From Phaseolus vulgaris (Eukaryota > Streptophyta > Magnoliopsida > Fabales > Fabaceae): 64,000 nucleotides of DNA. Position 1 is the first letter of the stretch; each line of letters opens with the position of its first letter. Where the stretch lies: positions 20,957,358 through 21,021,357 of the forward strand of contig NC_023749.2 in assembly GCF_000499845.2 (NCBI RefSeq). The letters are read 5' to 3'. Position numbers and translations under genes: made by a program. This document shows, one piece after another, positions 1-9,028 of this stretch. A model generated the notes under the pieces. It searched no databases. It saw only the letters and a program-made list of their open reading frames with translations, and was not told where the DNA came from.

Positions 1-709
1 AGTTCCCATACTAATGTATTGGGTGAGGGCCTCAGAGGTTTATTCACGGGCTATCAACTCGGCAGTATCCAAGACCCCCACGCTGGCCAAAATTTGGTAA
101 ACCTCTCGATCAGTCGAGGGTAATTCATTCAAAGTCTTGGGTTTAGTCAGCTTCACTTTCTTCACCCAGTATAAGGGGAAGTCATCCAGTGCAGTGTAGT
201 CGTTATTGGTGCAACACACTCTAAAGAACTTGCCCCTCCATCCCTTGTAGGATTGCTGGAACAGAGATAGAAGGACCCTCCCAGCGATGCCGTTGAAGCT
301 CACCCAGAGGCTCTTCCCTTGCTTCTTGACCTCGAAGAAGTGGAGGAAGATGTCCACTGAGGGGGGTTGGCCGAAGTACCCACATAGGATCCCAAACACC
401 TTGATAAACGCCCAGCTATTGGGGTGTAGCTGGGCAGGGGCGACGTTGATCTCAGTTAGGATTTCCCTCTCGAACCCAGAGAAGAGCAAACGCATTCCTA
501 TGTGTTGAACACCGTTTGGTAGAAAAAGAAGAAGGGCACCCCGCCGCTCGACCTATCGTCCACGCAGACAGGTTCACCTGGGGTGCAGGGGCGAACAGAG
601 ATGTACACGTCGTGCCTCCTAGCGAAGGCGCTGAATTGGTAAACGCTTGGGTCGCCTACGTGGTCCCTCCAATCCTTTAGGGAGGTTAGACTTGAGCACT
701 CATCGAGCA

Positions 710-1802
710 ACTCATGATATGATTCCAATAACAAGATAAAGATGATTCTTTGACATTCCAATAACAAGATAAAGATGATTCTTTGACATTTTATGGAATC
801 AACTTGAGTTGGAGATTGAATAGGCACTTTTATAGAATTGGATCAATGTTCTATGTTTCAAGAACTCACCAAAACTTGCACCAAAACACCAAAACTCATA
901 TGGAAGCCCATTTCTTGTCAATTGAACCGATTAAAATGTATAAGAATTGAAATGAACCGATTAAATTGCCTTAAAAGTGAAATGAACCGAGCAAAGTCTT
1001 AGAAAAAGAAGATGAACCGATTATATTCAGCAAATAAGAAGATGAATCGAACAAAACAACAAATGAAGCTAAAACACCGAATAGAATTGCAAGACAAGGC
1101 CTAAGACATGTTTAAGGAATTCATATGGACATGGAAATGGAAGAAATAGATGGAGAAGAAAGAAGACTTATGTGGTTGTAGTTCTTGGTTGATGAACACG
1201 CCACTTGAAGTGTGAATGCTCCAAGATAAGTGTGAAATGCCGCCACTTGAGGAACCAAGGCACTCAAGATGAGACTAGGAAGAGGAGAAAGCAAGTTCTC
1301 ACTCACTCAATCACCAATTTGGGAGAGTTTTGTTACTTCAAAAATCAATTCTATTATTTGAAGGACCTAAGCCCTCCTTTTATAGGAGCAAGGGTCGGTC
1401 ATGAAGCTTACAAAGCTTGCATCACAAGCTATCCAAAAGTCCCCTAAGCTAACGCCTATAGTGAGTCATAAAGAGTCACTTTCTAGAAAATTCTAAACTA
1501 ATGCCTAAAGATGCTTTACAAAAGAGGTATCTAAGGTTTCCCTCTAAGCACCTTCCTAAAAACTATATATTTAAACATTCTATGTTATTTACAAATTTAT
1601 ACAAAAGAAACTATAAAGAGAGACATTAATTGAAGCCTATTCTTGAAAGCTTGTAGACTTCTTTGGCTTTAGGCTTGGTCCTCTCTTTATTTTATATCTT
1701 CTTTAAATTTTGAGAAGAATAGAAGGAAGAACTTCAAATGTGTGGGTGAAAACCTCTTCCTTCATTAATAAAAGCCTCTCCTATGCGATCTCCATCAACT
1801 CA
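710..1802 (-). mobile_element. Solo LTR F1 (715-1797) with TSD ACTCA
   Basis: A 1083-bp sequence starting TGATATGATTCC and ending TCTCCATCA on the plus strand is flanked on both sides by ACTCA (710-714 and 1798-1802). No internal retrotransposon sequence adjoins it, so it is a solo LTR left by LTR-LTR recombination. It is the reverse complement of the same family as 23896-24690 (F3), 34048-35056 (F2) and 58066-59038 (5' LTR of G, followed there by a PBS). It splits the B1 antisense gene shortly after its start codon. Confidence 0.9.
722..787. repeat. 33-bp tandem duplication inside solo LTR F1
   Basis: The 33-bp unit starting ATTCCAATAACAAG occurs twice head to tail (722-754 and 755-787). 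The other F-family LTRs do not show the second copy, so this is a local duplication. Confidence 0.85.
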
Positions 1803-1894
1803 TTAGGGGCCCAAGGGTACAGGGCTTTGTAGTTGACCCTAGGAGGTGGGGGATTGGCAGTAGTTTTAGTGCGCACCATGGTGTAGCAGGGAAA

Positions 1895-2111
1895 CTGAAG
1901 AATGAAGAAGAACAAAGGTTTAGCAAACGAGGGTTACGGCGGAAAAGAGGAAGAAACCCCAGAAAAACCATACCCATGCGAGAAGTTCAGAAAAGAGGGG
2001 AACGAGGAAATGAGAAGGAAAAACGCAAATGCGAGGAAAATAAACAGATCCAGGCAGTTATATCAGCACACAAAGTCAAGAGAACGAGCCATCGAAGAAG
2101 AAAAACCATAC
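1895..2111 (-). other. Predicted 5' UTR intron of the B1 aORF
   Basis: On the minus strand a donor TTCAAAG|GTATGGTTTTTC at 2111 and an acceptor ending TTCTTCAG at 1895 enclose 217 bp. The acceptor lies about 15 bases before the ATG. The donor context is nearly the same as at 46278 in B2. Equivalent introns are predicted in A and B2. Splicing is inferred from sequence only. Confidence 0.5.
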
Positions 2112-2454
2112 CTTTGAATGATCGGATTGACGAAGGTTTGGGGTGTGAAGAGAGAGTGCAAAGAAGGCTTCGAGAAGAAGGTGAACAGTGTGAAGGAATG
2201 GGAAAAGTGATGAAACAGTGGCTGAAGCGTGCGATTGTTGAAAGATATAACGTAAACTTGAGGAGCGCAAGAGACGTTAAGTGGTGGCCGTGCGATTGGA
2301 CCACGTGTCAAGGGATTAAAGCGTGACTTAAAGTGTCACGTCACCAGCGCAGAGAGTGTCACGTCACCAGCGCAGAGAATGTCACGTCATCAAAACACCA
2401 CGTGGACGGTAGGGCGAGGCCTTAGTCTTTTCGCTGAAAACAATTATCTGCTCG

Positions 2455-2469
2455 AGACTTGGGGGCTTG
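2455..2469 (+). promoter_or_regulatory. Polypurine tract of B1
   Basis: AGACTTGGGGGCTTG lies directly before the TGTACCG start of the 3' LTR. The same motif, inverted, adjoins the 3' LTRs of A (4169-4187) and B2 (45773-45790). It would prime plus-strand DNA synthesis. Confidence 0.75.
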
Positions 2470-3328
2470 TGTACCGACCCGTCCTCGGGCGTTGACCAAA
2501 GTCAAGCACACGATGGGACCCACCAAGGGGCTCCAAGGAGGAAGGTTATGTGTTGACCGCTTTGAGCATCGCCATGTGTGGGCGTCGCCAGGTTTAAGCG
2601 TCTCCCACCTTAAAGGCATGACTCGTTGTCCTAAGAGTGTGCTTTGGCCCAGATGGTGCCACCCCCGATACCCACGGGTAGGGAAGACCGTGGAGGCCTC
2701 AGGCCCCGGTACCTCAGAACAGTAATAAAGAGAAGAGAAAGGTGGCTCCAAGGCCATATTTACAGTACCAGTCGGGAGTGACCTGACTCGCGAAGTACCC
2801 ACGCCACCTTTGGAGAGCCCCTGGGACAGACACGACCCGGGAGAGGGCCACGTCCCAGGGATGATCCACGTGCATGGTACGAGAGGAAGGTTGAGATACT
2901 CCCAGGGCGAGTGACTAAGGGCTGGGGCGCATGAGTTGGCACCCAGGTAGTCACCCCCTGCGCTGGATGCACTTCAAGGGGGGAAGACTTACACGCTGGG
3001 TTTTCCCTAAGTTAGGTTACAACGTCGTAAGGCCTTCCACGTGGAGTTGCGCTTAAGTCATAGGTGACACGTGACTGCAGCACTGAAACCCAAGGTAACC
3101 CAAGGTATATAAGCTTTTCTAAAAGCTTAGTGAGGTACGTTCTGACATTCTTACACACACTTGAATCATTTGCGAGCTTACACAATGTACCCACGAGTGA
3201 TTTGAGCACCAGAGAGAAGTTTGTTAGAATACAGTTACGCGCCTTCAGAGCACCATAGTTACGGTGTTCCGATACAGAGGTGCACAGTGTTTTCTGCCTA
3301 CTGACTTGAGCGTCGGAGTGCAAACGGC
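2470..3328 (+). repeat. 3' LTR of B1, truncated at its right end
   Basis: It starts TGTACCGACCCG directly after the PPT. It runs in the same family as the LTRs of B2 and solo LTR B3, which read in the opposite direction here. In those copies the sequence continues past GCAAACGGCC for roughly 160-180 more bases to the LTR end; here it stops at about 3328 and switches to the leader of element A. The missing tail is the part that would abut a PBS. Confidence 0.8.
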
Positions 3329-3402
3329 CAGAAAGCTACGAAAACCTCCAAGACTCTCGCTGCGGATGGGAACAAGTTTTACACGGCCCCACGGTGGGCG
3401 CC
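3329..3402 (-). repeat. 74-bp leader/PBS remnant of a second, tandem A-type copy
   Basis: 3329-3402 repeats 14470-14543 almost exactly and includes the PBS (plus-strand GGCCCCACGGTGGGCGCC at 3385-3402). It sits on the outer side of the 3' LTR of A, where flanking DNA is expected. The arrangement LTR-internal-LTR-leader fits a former tandem array sharing an LTR, cut at the junction with B1. Confidence 0.75.
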
Positions 3403-4168
3403 TGATGATCCTGCCTGTTGACCAGAACGTAGGAGCTTGCCTCGTCTAAGGATCGACTTGCGCACCGCTTCAAACGTCCGTCCTTCTCCAAGATCCACCT
3501 CAAGAACCTGCAAAAGAACAGAGCGGCGCCCCTGTGGCCGATCGCACTCCAACGCCCAAGTCAGTGACCGAACCACCAAATACTGAGAGCAAGAACGCTC
3601 AAGAAATCTCAAGGAACCGTGCAATGTTCTCTCTCACAGTGTGCTTTAGAACTCGCAAGCGTAAAGAGTATAATCTGAACGTGCGTACCTCGAAAGTTCG
3701 TTGAGAACTCTTATATACCTGGTCACTTTCTCTCTCCTGGCAGTTACAGACTTAGACACGTGGCTCGCATCCAACTGTACACGTGCCATCATCTGGAGCC
3801 TCCTTGACTTGGGCGCTGCTTCTACTCTCATTTTGCTAAGTTACTTATGCATGGTACTGCCCAGTGCATAGCTAACTTGGGAGCGCGATCTCTACTGGAA
3901 TTGGCGAGTTAGGGTGCTCTCGTACACCTACCCTGTGGTCTCGCCGGCCGCCTTCATAATCTGCACCGCCTCCATCTTCGGCGATGTGCTCTCTCTGGCG
4001 ATCTCCAAACACTTGGTCGTCTGAGTTTACATCTGGCGACTTCATCTTCAACTGGGCGACTACACGAGCCCCCCGACTTCCTTCCCTTCTGCGGATCTGG
4101 CGCCTTGTCAACACGCCTACACTGTAGCTGGGTGCCACGTCGTCACTTCCGACTACCAGGGCGGTACA
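3403..4168 (-). repeat. 3' LTR of element A (766 bp)
   Basis: Plus-strand ends are TGATGATCCTGCC and GGGCGGTACA. The PPT (plus-strand CAAGCCCCCCAGTC) adjoins at 4169. The paired LTR is 14544-15291. The left neighbour is a PBS, which is unusual for a 3' LTR and points to a tandem copy. Confidence 0.88.
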
Positions 4169-4187
4169 CAAGCCCCCCAGTCTTAAG
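4169..4187 (-). promoter_or_regulatory. Polypurine tract of element A
   Basis: The minus strand reads CTTAAGACTGGGGGGCTTG immediately before the TGTACCG start of the 3' LTR, matching the PPTs of B1 and B2. Confidence 0.75.
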
Positions 4188-4527
4188 CGAAGACTTGTCC
4201 AGCGAAAAGACTAAAAGAGTCACGCCAATACCGATCTACGTGGCACTGGCGCGGAATTTCAAGCGGTTGTACCTTCTGCTCCTCTGACGCTCCACCAAAC
4301 CCCTCACCCATCGCTCGACACGTGGCTTCATCAACGGTTACCTTCGGTTAACGTTTGCGCTTCCCAAACCCATTTCGAAAAACCCTTAAACCCATTTTCG
4401 CTCCACTGTTCCATCACTTTTCTTCGTATTCTCGAACGCTCCAACCTTCTTCTGCGAAAAAAGCTCTCGACGTTCTTCAACTTCCCGAATCACCAACATT
4501 CTTCATCGCCTTCCTGATCACAAAAAG

Positions 4528-4760
4528 GTACTTCCTTTCCTTCTTCTGCTGGTTTTTACTGCATTTTAACCGATTCGCATCATCCTGTAACTGTCTGGTG
4601 CATACGTTGTGGGTTGATTTTGCTATCTCTCCTTCTTCGTAACTTAGGGCTTTGTCTCTGTTGCAACGAACCTCCGTTCGTTCGTTGGTTCACCCTTCGT
4701 TCATAATTAGCGTCAGCCCCTGCGAGTCCTGATTACCTTTCCTTTCTTCTTCCTTTGCAG
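4528..4760 (+). other. Predicted 5' UTR intron of the A aORF
   Basis: Donor CAAAAAG|GTACTTCC at 4528 and acceptor CCTTTGCAG at 4760 enclose 233 bp. The exon then reads CTTCCACC before the ATG at 4769. The position relative to the start codon matches B1 and B2. The stretch 4188-4527 upstream has no gene; it is where a promoter for the antisense gene would be. Confidence 0.5.
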
Positions 4761-4768
4761 CTTCCACC

Positions 4769-7414
4769 ATGACTCGCTCCAAGATCACCCCGAATCCACC
4801 TCCTTCATCACGAAACCCCTCCTCACAAGCACACAACCCCCGCGAGCGCGCGGTGCCTCATCTTCTCAGGCTGAAAGGCCTGCACCTTCCCGCCCCAACC
4901 CGGCCCAGGCTGCTCCGCCTGCCACCGGAGGAGCCTCTGTTCCCCCACCAGACTTCAAAACCCTGTATCCCTGGGCCAACTCGACCCTCTTGAGGGAAAC
5001 ATCTTCTGTAAACACTGCTGGGGCAGTTTTGCGGCTGACAAAGGGGGACGAGCCTCATCAAACGTTTCATAAGGAGCACGATAAGAAGATGGTAGTGCTG
5101 CCTTGCCCCCCGATCTGCCCGTTTGTGCCGACGATAAGGCGAGCAATGACGGGCCCTTCTGCTTCGTCTACACAACCTTATTCAAGAAGGTGAAGCTCAA
5201 GTTCCCTTTCACCCGTTTCGAAAGGGAGCTCCTTACCGAGCTCAACATCGCCGCCGCCCAGCTCCATCCCAACAGCTGGGCGTTTGTGCGAGCGTTCCAA
5301 GTGATGTGCGACCATCTGGGGTTGCCCGCATCCGTAGATGTATTTCTGTTTCTCTTCGAAGCCAAGCACCCAGGAGACCGCCTGTGGGTTAGCTTGAATG
5401 GGATTGCTGGGAGGTCGATCTTCTCCATCTTCCAGCAGTCCTATAAAGACTGGAAAGGGAAGTTCGTCCAAGTGCGTCCTAACGACAAGGACGCCTCCCT
5501 ACTCGACGGCTTCCCCTTGTACTGGGTGGACAAGGGGAAGAAAGAGTCCAAGAGCTGCTTCAGGAGACCCAGAAGTCCTGATAGCATGGGAGCGTTGGAC
5601 AGAGATCTCTGCCTCTTTTGGAAAAGGGTGGCGGATGCCAACATCACTTTCCTCACCACCACCTTGATCTGCTTCGAGTTCTTCAAGGACCAACTCGAAA
5701 TTCGAATAGGTTAGAACTTTTAAACTGTTGTTTAGTACTGCTTCTGTTTAACTGTTTCTGAGCGTCTTGTGCGTTATGCGGAAGACTTTGGTTTTATTTA
5801 AGCCCACCAATCATCTGCTTTGCTGCATCCTGCCTTATGCACTTATTCTCTCTCTGAGTTAACACATGCATTTTCGCTCTATGCAGATAACATGTTGGGC
5901 AAGGGTATGCTCGCTGAATTGAGGGCGCTCGCCCGAACCCACGGGTTGGCGACGGGCTCTCAAACAGTACCAAATTCGGTGGTGGAGATCGCTGCCGCAC
6001 AGGGCCGATCGCCACCTAAGGGCCCAGCTCCCTCCAACGTCCAACCCGCCGCTCAACGCAAAAAACTTGTCCTCAAAAGGCCTAAGAGGAAAACTCCCCA
6101 GGTGATCCACGAGGAGGAAGAGGAGGATGACGAGGTCACTGAAGATGGCCTCGTTACGAAGAGGAAGAGGGTGACACCTTCTTCACCGCCTGCACCACCC
6201 CCTCTTCCCACATCACGCCACCATCTACGCCTGCTCCTCCTCCATCATCGCCACCCCCACAAGCTCCTGCTTCGCCAGTCCAAACCATTCCACTGGCCAC
6301 TGCACCACATGCGGTTGAGGCCCTCGAGCCAAATTTCATGGAGGACCCCCCGAGCGCCTCCACGCCGTACGTATCAGCTGGAGGGGGTCCTCCTTCAAAT
6401 GTCTCAGCCGCAGACGCTGCTCCAATCGGGGATGAGGTTGCTCATACCTCTCCAATTCTAATCACCGAATCCCCGACGTCGCCACCACGCCCAGAAGCGC
6501 ATACTGAAGCACCAACTAAAGAAGGTGGCGACGAAAACCAACAACAGGCGCACCTGGTGCCTCTCCAAGCAACAAACCTCCCTCTTGAGGTTACGAGGAT
6601 GTGGGAGCCTCTTTCTGCCAAGCTGAAGACGATAGCAGAAGACATCCCCACCATCATAACCAGAGCTGTGGAGAGTTCCACCAGGAAGCTCCAGGACGAC
6701 CTCTTCAACCTTAGAACAGAGAATAGCGCCATAAGGGTTGAGGTGGAGAAGTTGTCCTTCAACTTGACACTCGCGGAGATTGAACACTCCCGAGTAGAAG
6801 ACGCAATGAGCACCGAGCTCAGATTGGCGCGCAAGGAGGCCACTGATCTCCGCCATAAGGTGCAACAACTGGCTCAAGAAAAGATTGAACTGGAGAGCAA
6901 GATTGTGCCTTATCGCGTCAAGGTGGCTGACCTGGAGGCTCTCATAAAAACTGACGCCGCCAAGGTGAAGAAATTGGAGCAAAGGTCAGCCGACCGAGAG
7001 ACCCTCCTTGGAAAGGTGGAAAAGGCGAGGGATGACGCCATGGCTGAGCTCGCCGAAGCCAACAAGGAAAAAGGGGAGCTCGCTGCCGAATTGGGACAAG
7101 CGCAAGCAGAATCCAAGAAGGTTGCTGAAGACCTTCTCCAGGCTCAAGAAACCAATGAACAACTCAAGAAGCAAGTTGAAGAGCTGGAGCAGCAGAATAA
7201 GGAGCTGAAAGAACAAACTGAAGATCTCAAGAAACGGATTGAGGAACTTCAGAAGCAGATTGAAGAGCTCAAGCTGAATTCTGCTCAAATTCTGGCTGCT
7301 GGATTCGAAGCTGCGCGGGAACAATTTGCCTGCTTGTTCCCCGACCTGGACCTCAGCATGGTGTCTCTTGATAACGAGGTAGTGGATGGAAAAGTGGTTC
7401 CCGCTGAAGACTAA
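4769..7414 (+). pseudogene. Antisense ORF (aORF) of element A: PF04195-like domain plus coiled coil
   Basis: This gene lies on the strand opposite to gag-pol, between integrase and the 3' LTR. Exon 1 (4769-5709) has a proline-rich start and then the conserved domain (FERELLTELNIAAAQLHPNS, LWVSLNGIAGR, FPLYWV). A phase-1 intron follows at 5710-5886. Exon 2 opens DNMLGKG, has a KRPKRK basic stretch and an acidic run (EEEEEDDE), a proline-rich linker, a coiled coil of roughly 240 residues (about 6600-7270) and a conserved tail (FPDLDLSM, EVVDGKVVP). Frameshifts near 4900, 5100 and 6200 make it a pseudogene. The basic stretch could be a nuclear signal (inference). Its role is unknown. Confidence 0.75.
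5710..5886 (+). other. Predicted coding intron of the A aORF
   Basis: Donor ATAG|GTTAGAAC and acceptor CTCTATGCAG|ATAACATG join ATA-G to AT-AAC, giving the residues I-D-N-M in phase 1. Homologous introns with the same phase and following motif occur at 47275-47544 (B2) and 23682-23798 (L). Confidence 0.65.
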
Positions 7415-8049
7415 TCGATTCTCTCCATCTGCTACCTTCATGCCTTTCCCTTGTATATAATTCTGTAATAAACTCGTATTTTCTTGTACATGTATTTTTG
7501 AGCTGATACTTTACTTAATGAAATTACTTTTGCATTTCTTCTTGTAACCTCTTCGTCTACCTTTAACTTTCCTTGCGTGATTTACTTCAAAGAAATAACT
7601 TAGTAATCTCGTAGGCACGATCTTGTACTTAGCTGTTTCGAACCATCTCAACTTCGAATAATAATCACATTTAACAACTCGTAAACTTAAGGCAATGAAC
7701 CTTAGCGTAAAATGATACTTCAAGCAATGGACTTTAACTCAACCCCTGGCTTTATAACGTTGCTACACCCGATCTGCTTCATCAAAACGGGTCTTTGACT
7801 TCTAGCCATTGCTTGAACGTTTCCTGGTCGCCAGAGACTCTTGGCAACACCAGCTTCTTCCTGCCTTCACAACTTGGCCATTGCTCTTTCATCTGGGGGT
7901 AGAGGCGCCTTTCGGATCCTTCTCTACCTCCTTGTGCTTCAGAGCAAGAGACCGGGTGGCTAGGCGTTCTCTTCGAACCTACCTTAGCCACCCTCAGAAC
8001 TTCTTCCACCCTCTACACCATACCTAAACTCGTTCGAGACGAGAAGGAT
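7415..8049. other. Intergenic part of element A between aORF and arrays
   Basis: No gene is seen. AT-rich sequence after the aORF stop includes ATAATTCTGTAATAAACTCG (7458-7477), a plausible place for polyadenylation of the antisense transcript. The stretch ends in the first CTCGCC hairpin units. Confidence 0.4.
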
Positions 8050-8275
8050 TTTATCTTGCCTGAACTCGCTCATAGGCGAGAAGGTCTTTAACTCGCCTGA
8101 ACTCGCTCATAGGCGAGATGGTCTTTAACTCGCCTGAACTCGCTCATAGGCGAGAAGGTCTTTAACTCGCCTGAACTCGCTCATAGGCGAGAAGGTCTTT
8201 AACTCGCCTGACCTCGCTCATAGGCGAGAAGGTCTTTAACTCGCCTGACCTCGCTCATAGGCGAGAAGGTCTTTA
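8050..8275. repeat. 37-bp tandem array, about six copies, each a hairpin
   Basis: Each unit holds CTCGCCT and AGGCGAG separated by 12 bases, so a 7-bp stem can form in either strand. Units differ by one or two bases (GAACTCG or GACCTCG). The array lies between integrase and the aORF, the region known to vary and to breed tandem repeats in Tat/Ogre elements. Confidence 0.85.
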
Positions 8276-8280
8276 AATCG

Positions 8281-8600
8281 TGCCTCTACATTGCCCCAGG
8301 GGTTACATCTCCTCCCCCCCAGAAACACTGAGGACTTTTCACTGGTGCCTCTACACTGCCCCAGGGGTTACATCTTCTCGCCCCCAGAAACACCGAGGAC
8401 TTTTACTGGTGCCTCTACATTGCCCCAGGGGTTACATCTTCTCGCCCTCAGAAACACTGAGGACTTTTACTGGTGCCTCTACATTGCCCCAGGGGTTACA
8501 TCTTCTCGCCCCCAGAAACACTGAGGACTTTTACTGGTGCCTCTACATTGCCCCAGGGGTTACATCTTCTCGCCCCCAGAAACACTGAGGACTTTTACTC
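8281..8600. repeat. 64-bp tandem array, five copies
   Basis: Units begin TGCCTCTACA at 8281, 8346, 8410, 8474 and 8538, so the period is 64-65 bp. Each has a CCCCAGGGG core and ends ...GAGGACTTTTACTGG. Because the period is not a multiple of three, reading frames through it are accidental. 8601-9028 continues with degenerate hairpin units (TCGCCGAAGGACGATG) and no gene. Confidence 0.88.
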
Positions 8601-9028
8601 TTTCTCGCCTGCACTCGCTCGACGGCGAGGAGGTCTTTAACCTGCCTCGGAACGCGCACGGGCGTTGAGGTCTTTTAACTGGTGCCTCCGATCGTCGAAA
8701 GACGATGAGGACTTTAGCTTTAATTGGTGCCTCCAATCGCCGAAGGACGATGAGGGCTTAAAACTTTTTTAGAAAGCATGCAATATATCTTTACTTGCCT
8801 TAAATCACGTATAAGTGACAAGGTCTTTCTTCAAAACTTTTTGGAAAACAGCAAGCATGCAATCTGAAAACGCCTTATACTTCGAAAACTCTTCTTTTAT
8901 TGGGTGGCCTCATTAATAACCCTCCTTAGGGAAAAAAGAGTGCCCCCTTCAAACTGTTTTATCAGAGACATTGTAATATAACTTTTGTGTTTGTCTTTAC
9001 TTACAAAGCTCTTAACTATAGTACAACT

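Larger units (their letters stand above)
1..1879 (-). pseudogene. Antisense ORF (aORF) of B1, N-terminal exon, broken
   Basis: The reading frame starts at the ATG at 1877-1879 (first residues MVRTKTTANPPPP), runs to 1798, is interrupted by solo LTR F1, and resumes from 714 to about 40. The conserved part (VCVDD, then FEREILTEINVAPAQLHPNS, then LWVSFNGIAGR and FPLYW) matches the family annotated in plants as 'putative gypsy-type transposon' (PF04195), and matches the copies at 4769-5709 and 46495-47274. Breaks: the LTR insertion, about one missing base near 495 (the frame ends in a stop just after YQTVF), and a stop near 40. The coding intron and coiled-coil exon would lie left of the window. 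The function is not known; the name 'transposase' is historical and no catalytic motif is visible. Confidence 0.75.
1..3328 (+). mobile_element. Element B1: 3' part of a Tat/Ogre-like Ty3/gypsy retrotransposon
   Basis: Only the downstream end of this plus-strand element is in the window. In order it shows an antisense gene (start codon at 1879 on the minus strand, running off the left edge), a polypurine tract at 2455-2469 and a 3' LTR from 2470. The gag-pol part must lie left of the window. The same order (antisense gene, PPT, LTR) is seen in complete form in elements A and B2, which supports the assignment. The LTR belongs to the family of the LTRs at 36861-38102, 44572-45772 and 63128-63766. 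The right end is cut near 3328, where it meets leader sequence of element A. Confidence 0.8.

Noticed and set aside
1902..2326. Plus- and minus-strand frames upstream of the B1 aORF
   Set aside because: They fall in the predicted 5' UTR and leader intron; lysine- or serine-rich with no family match.
4355..4642. 95-codon frame before the A aORF
   Set aside because: It crosses the predicted 5' UTR intron and matches nothing in B1 or B2.
4769..5714. A DNA transposase, as the PF04195 family name suggests
   Set aside because: No catalytic triad or terminal inverted repeats; the position and copy structure show it is an accessory gene of a retrotransposon.
8280..8588. Open frames through the 64-bp array
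   Set aside because: They only repeat the tandem unit in shifting frames; there is no independent coding signal.
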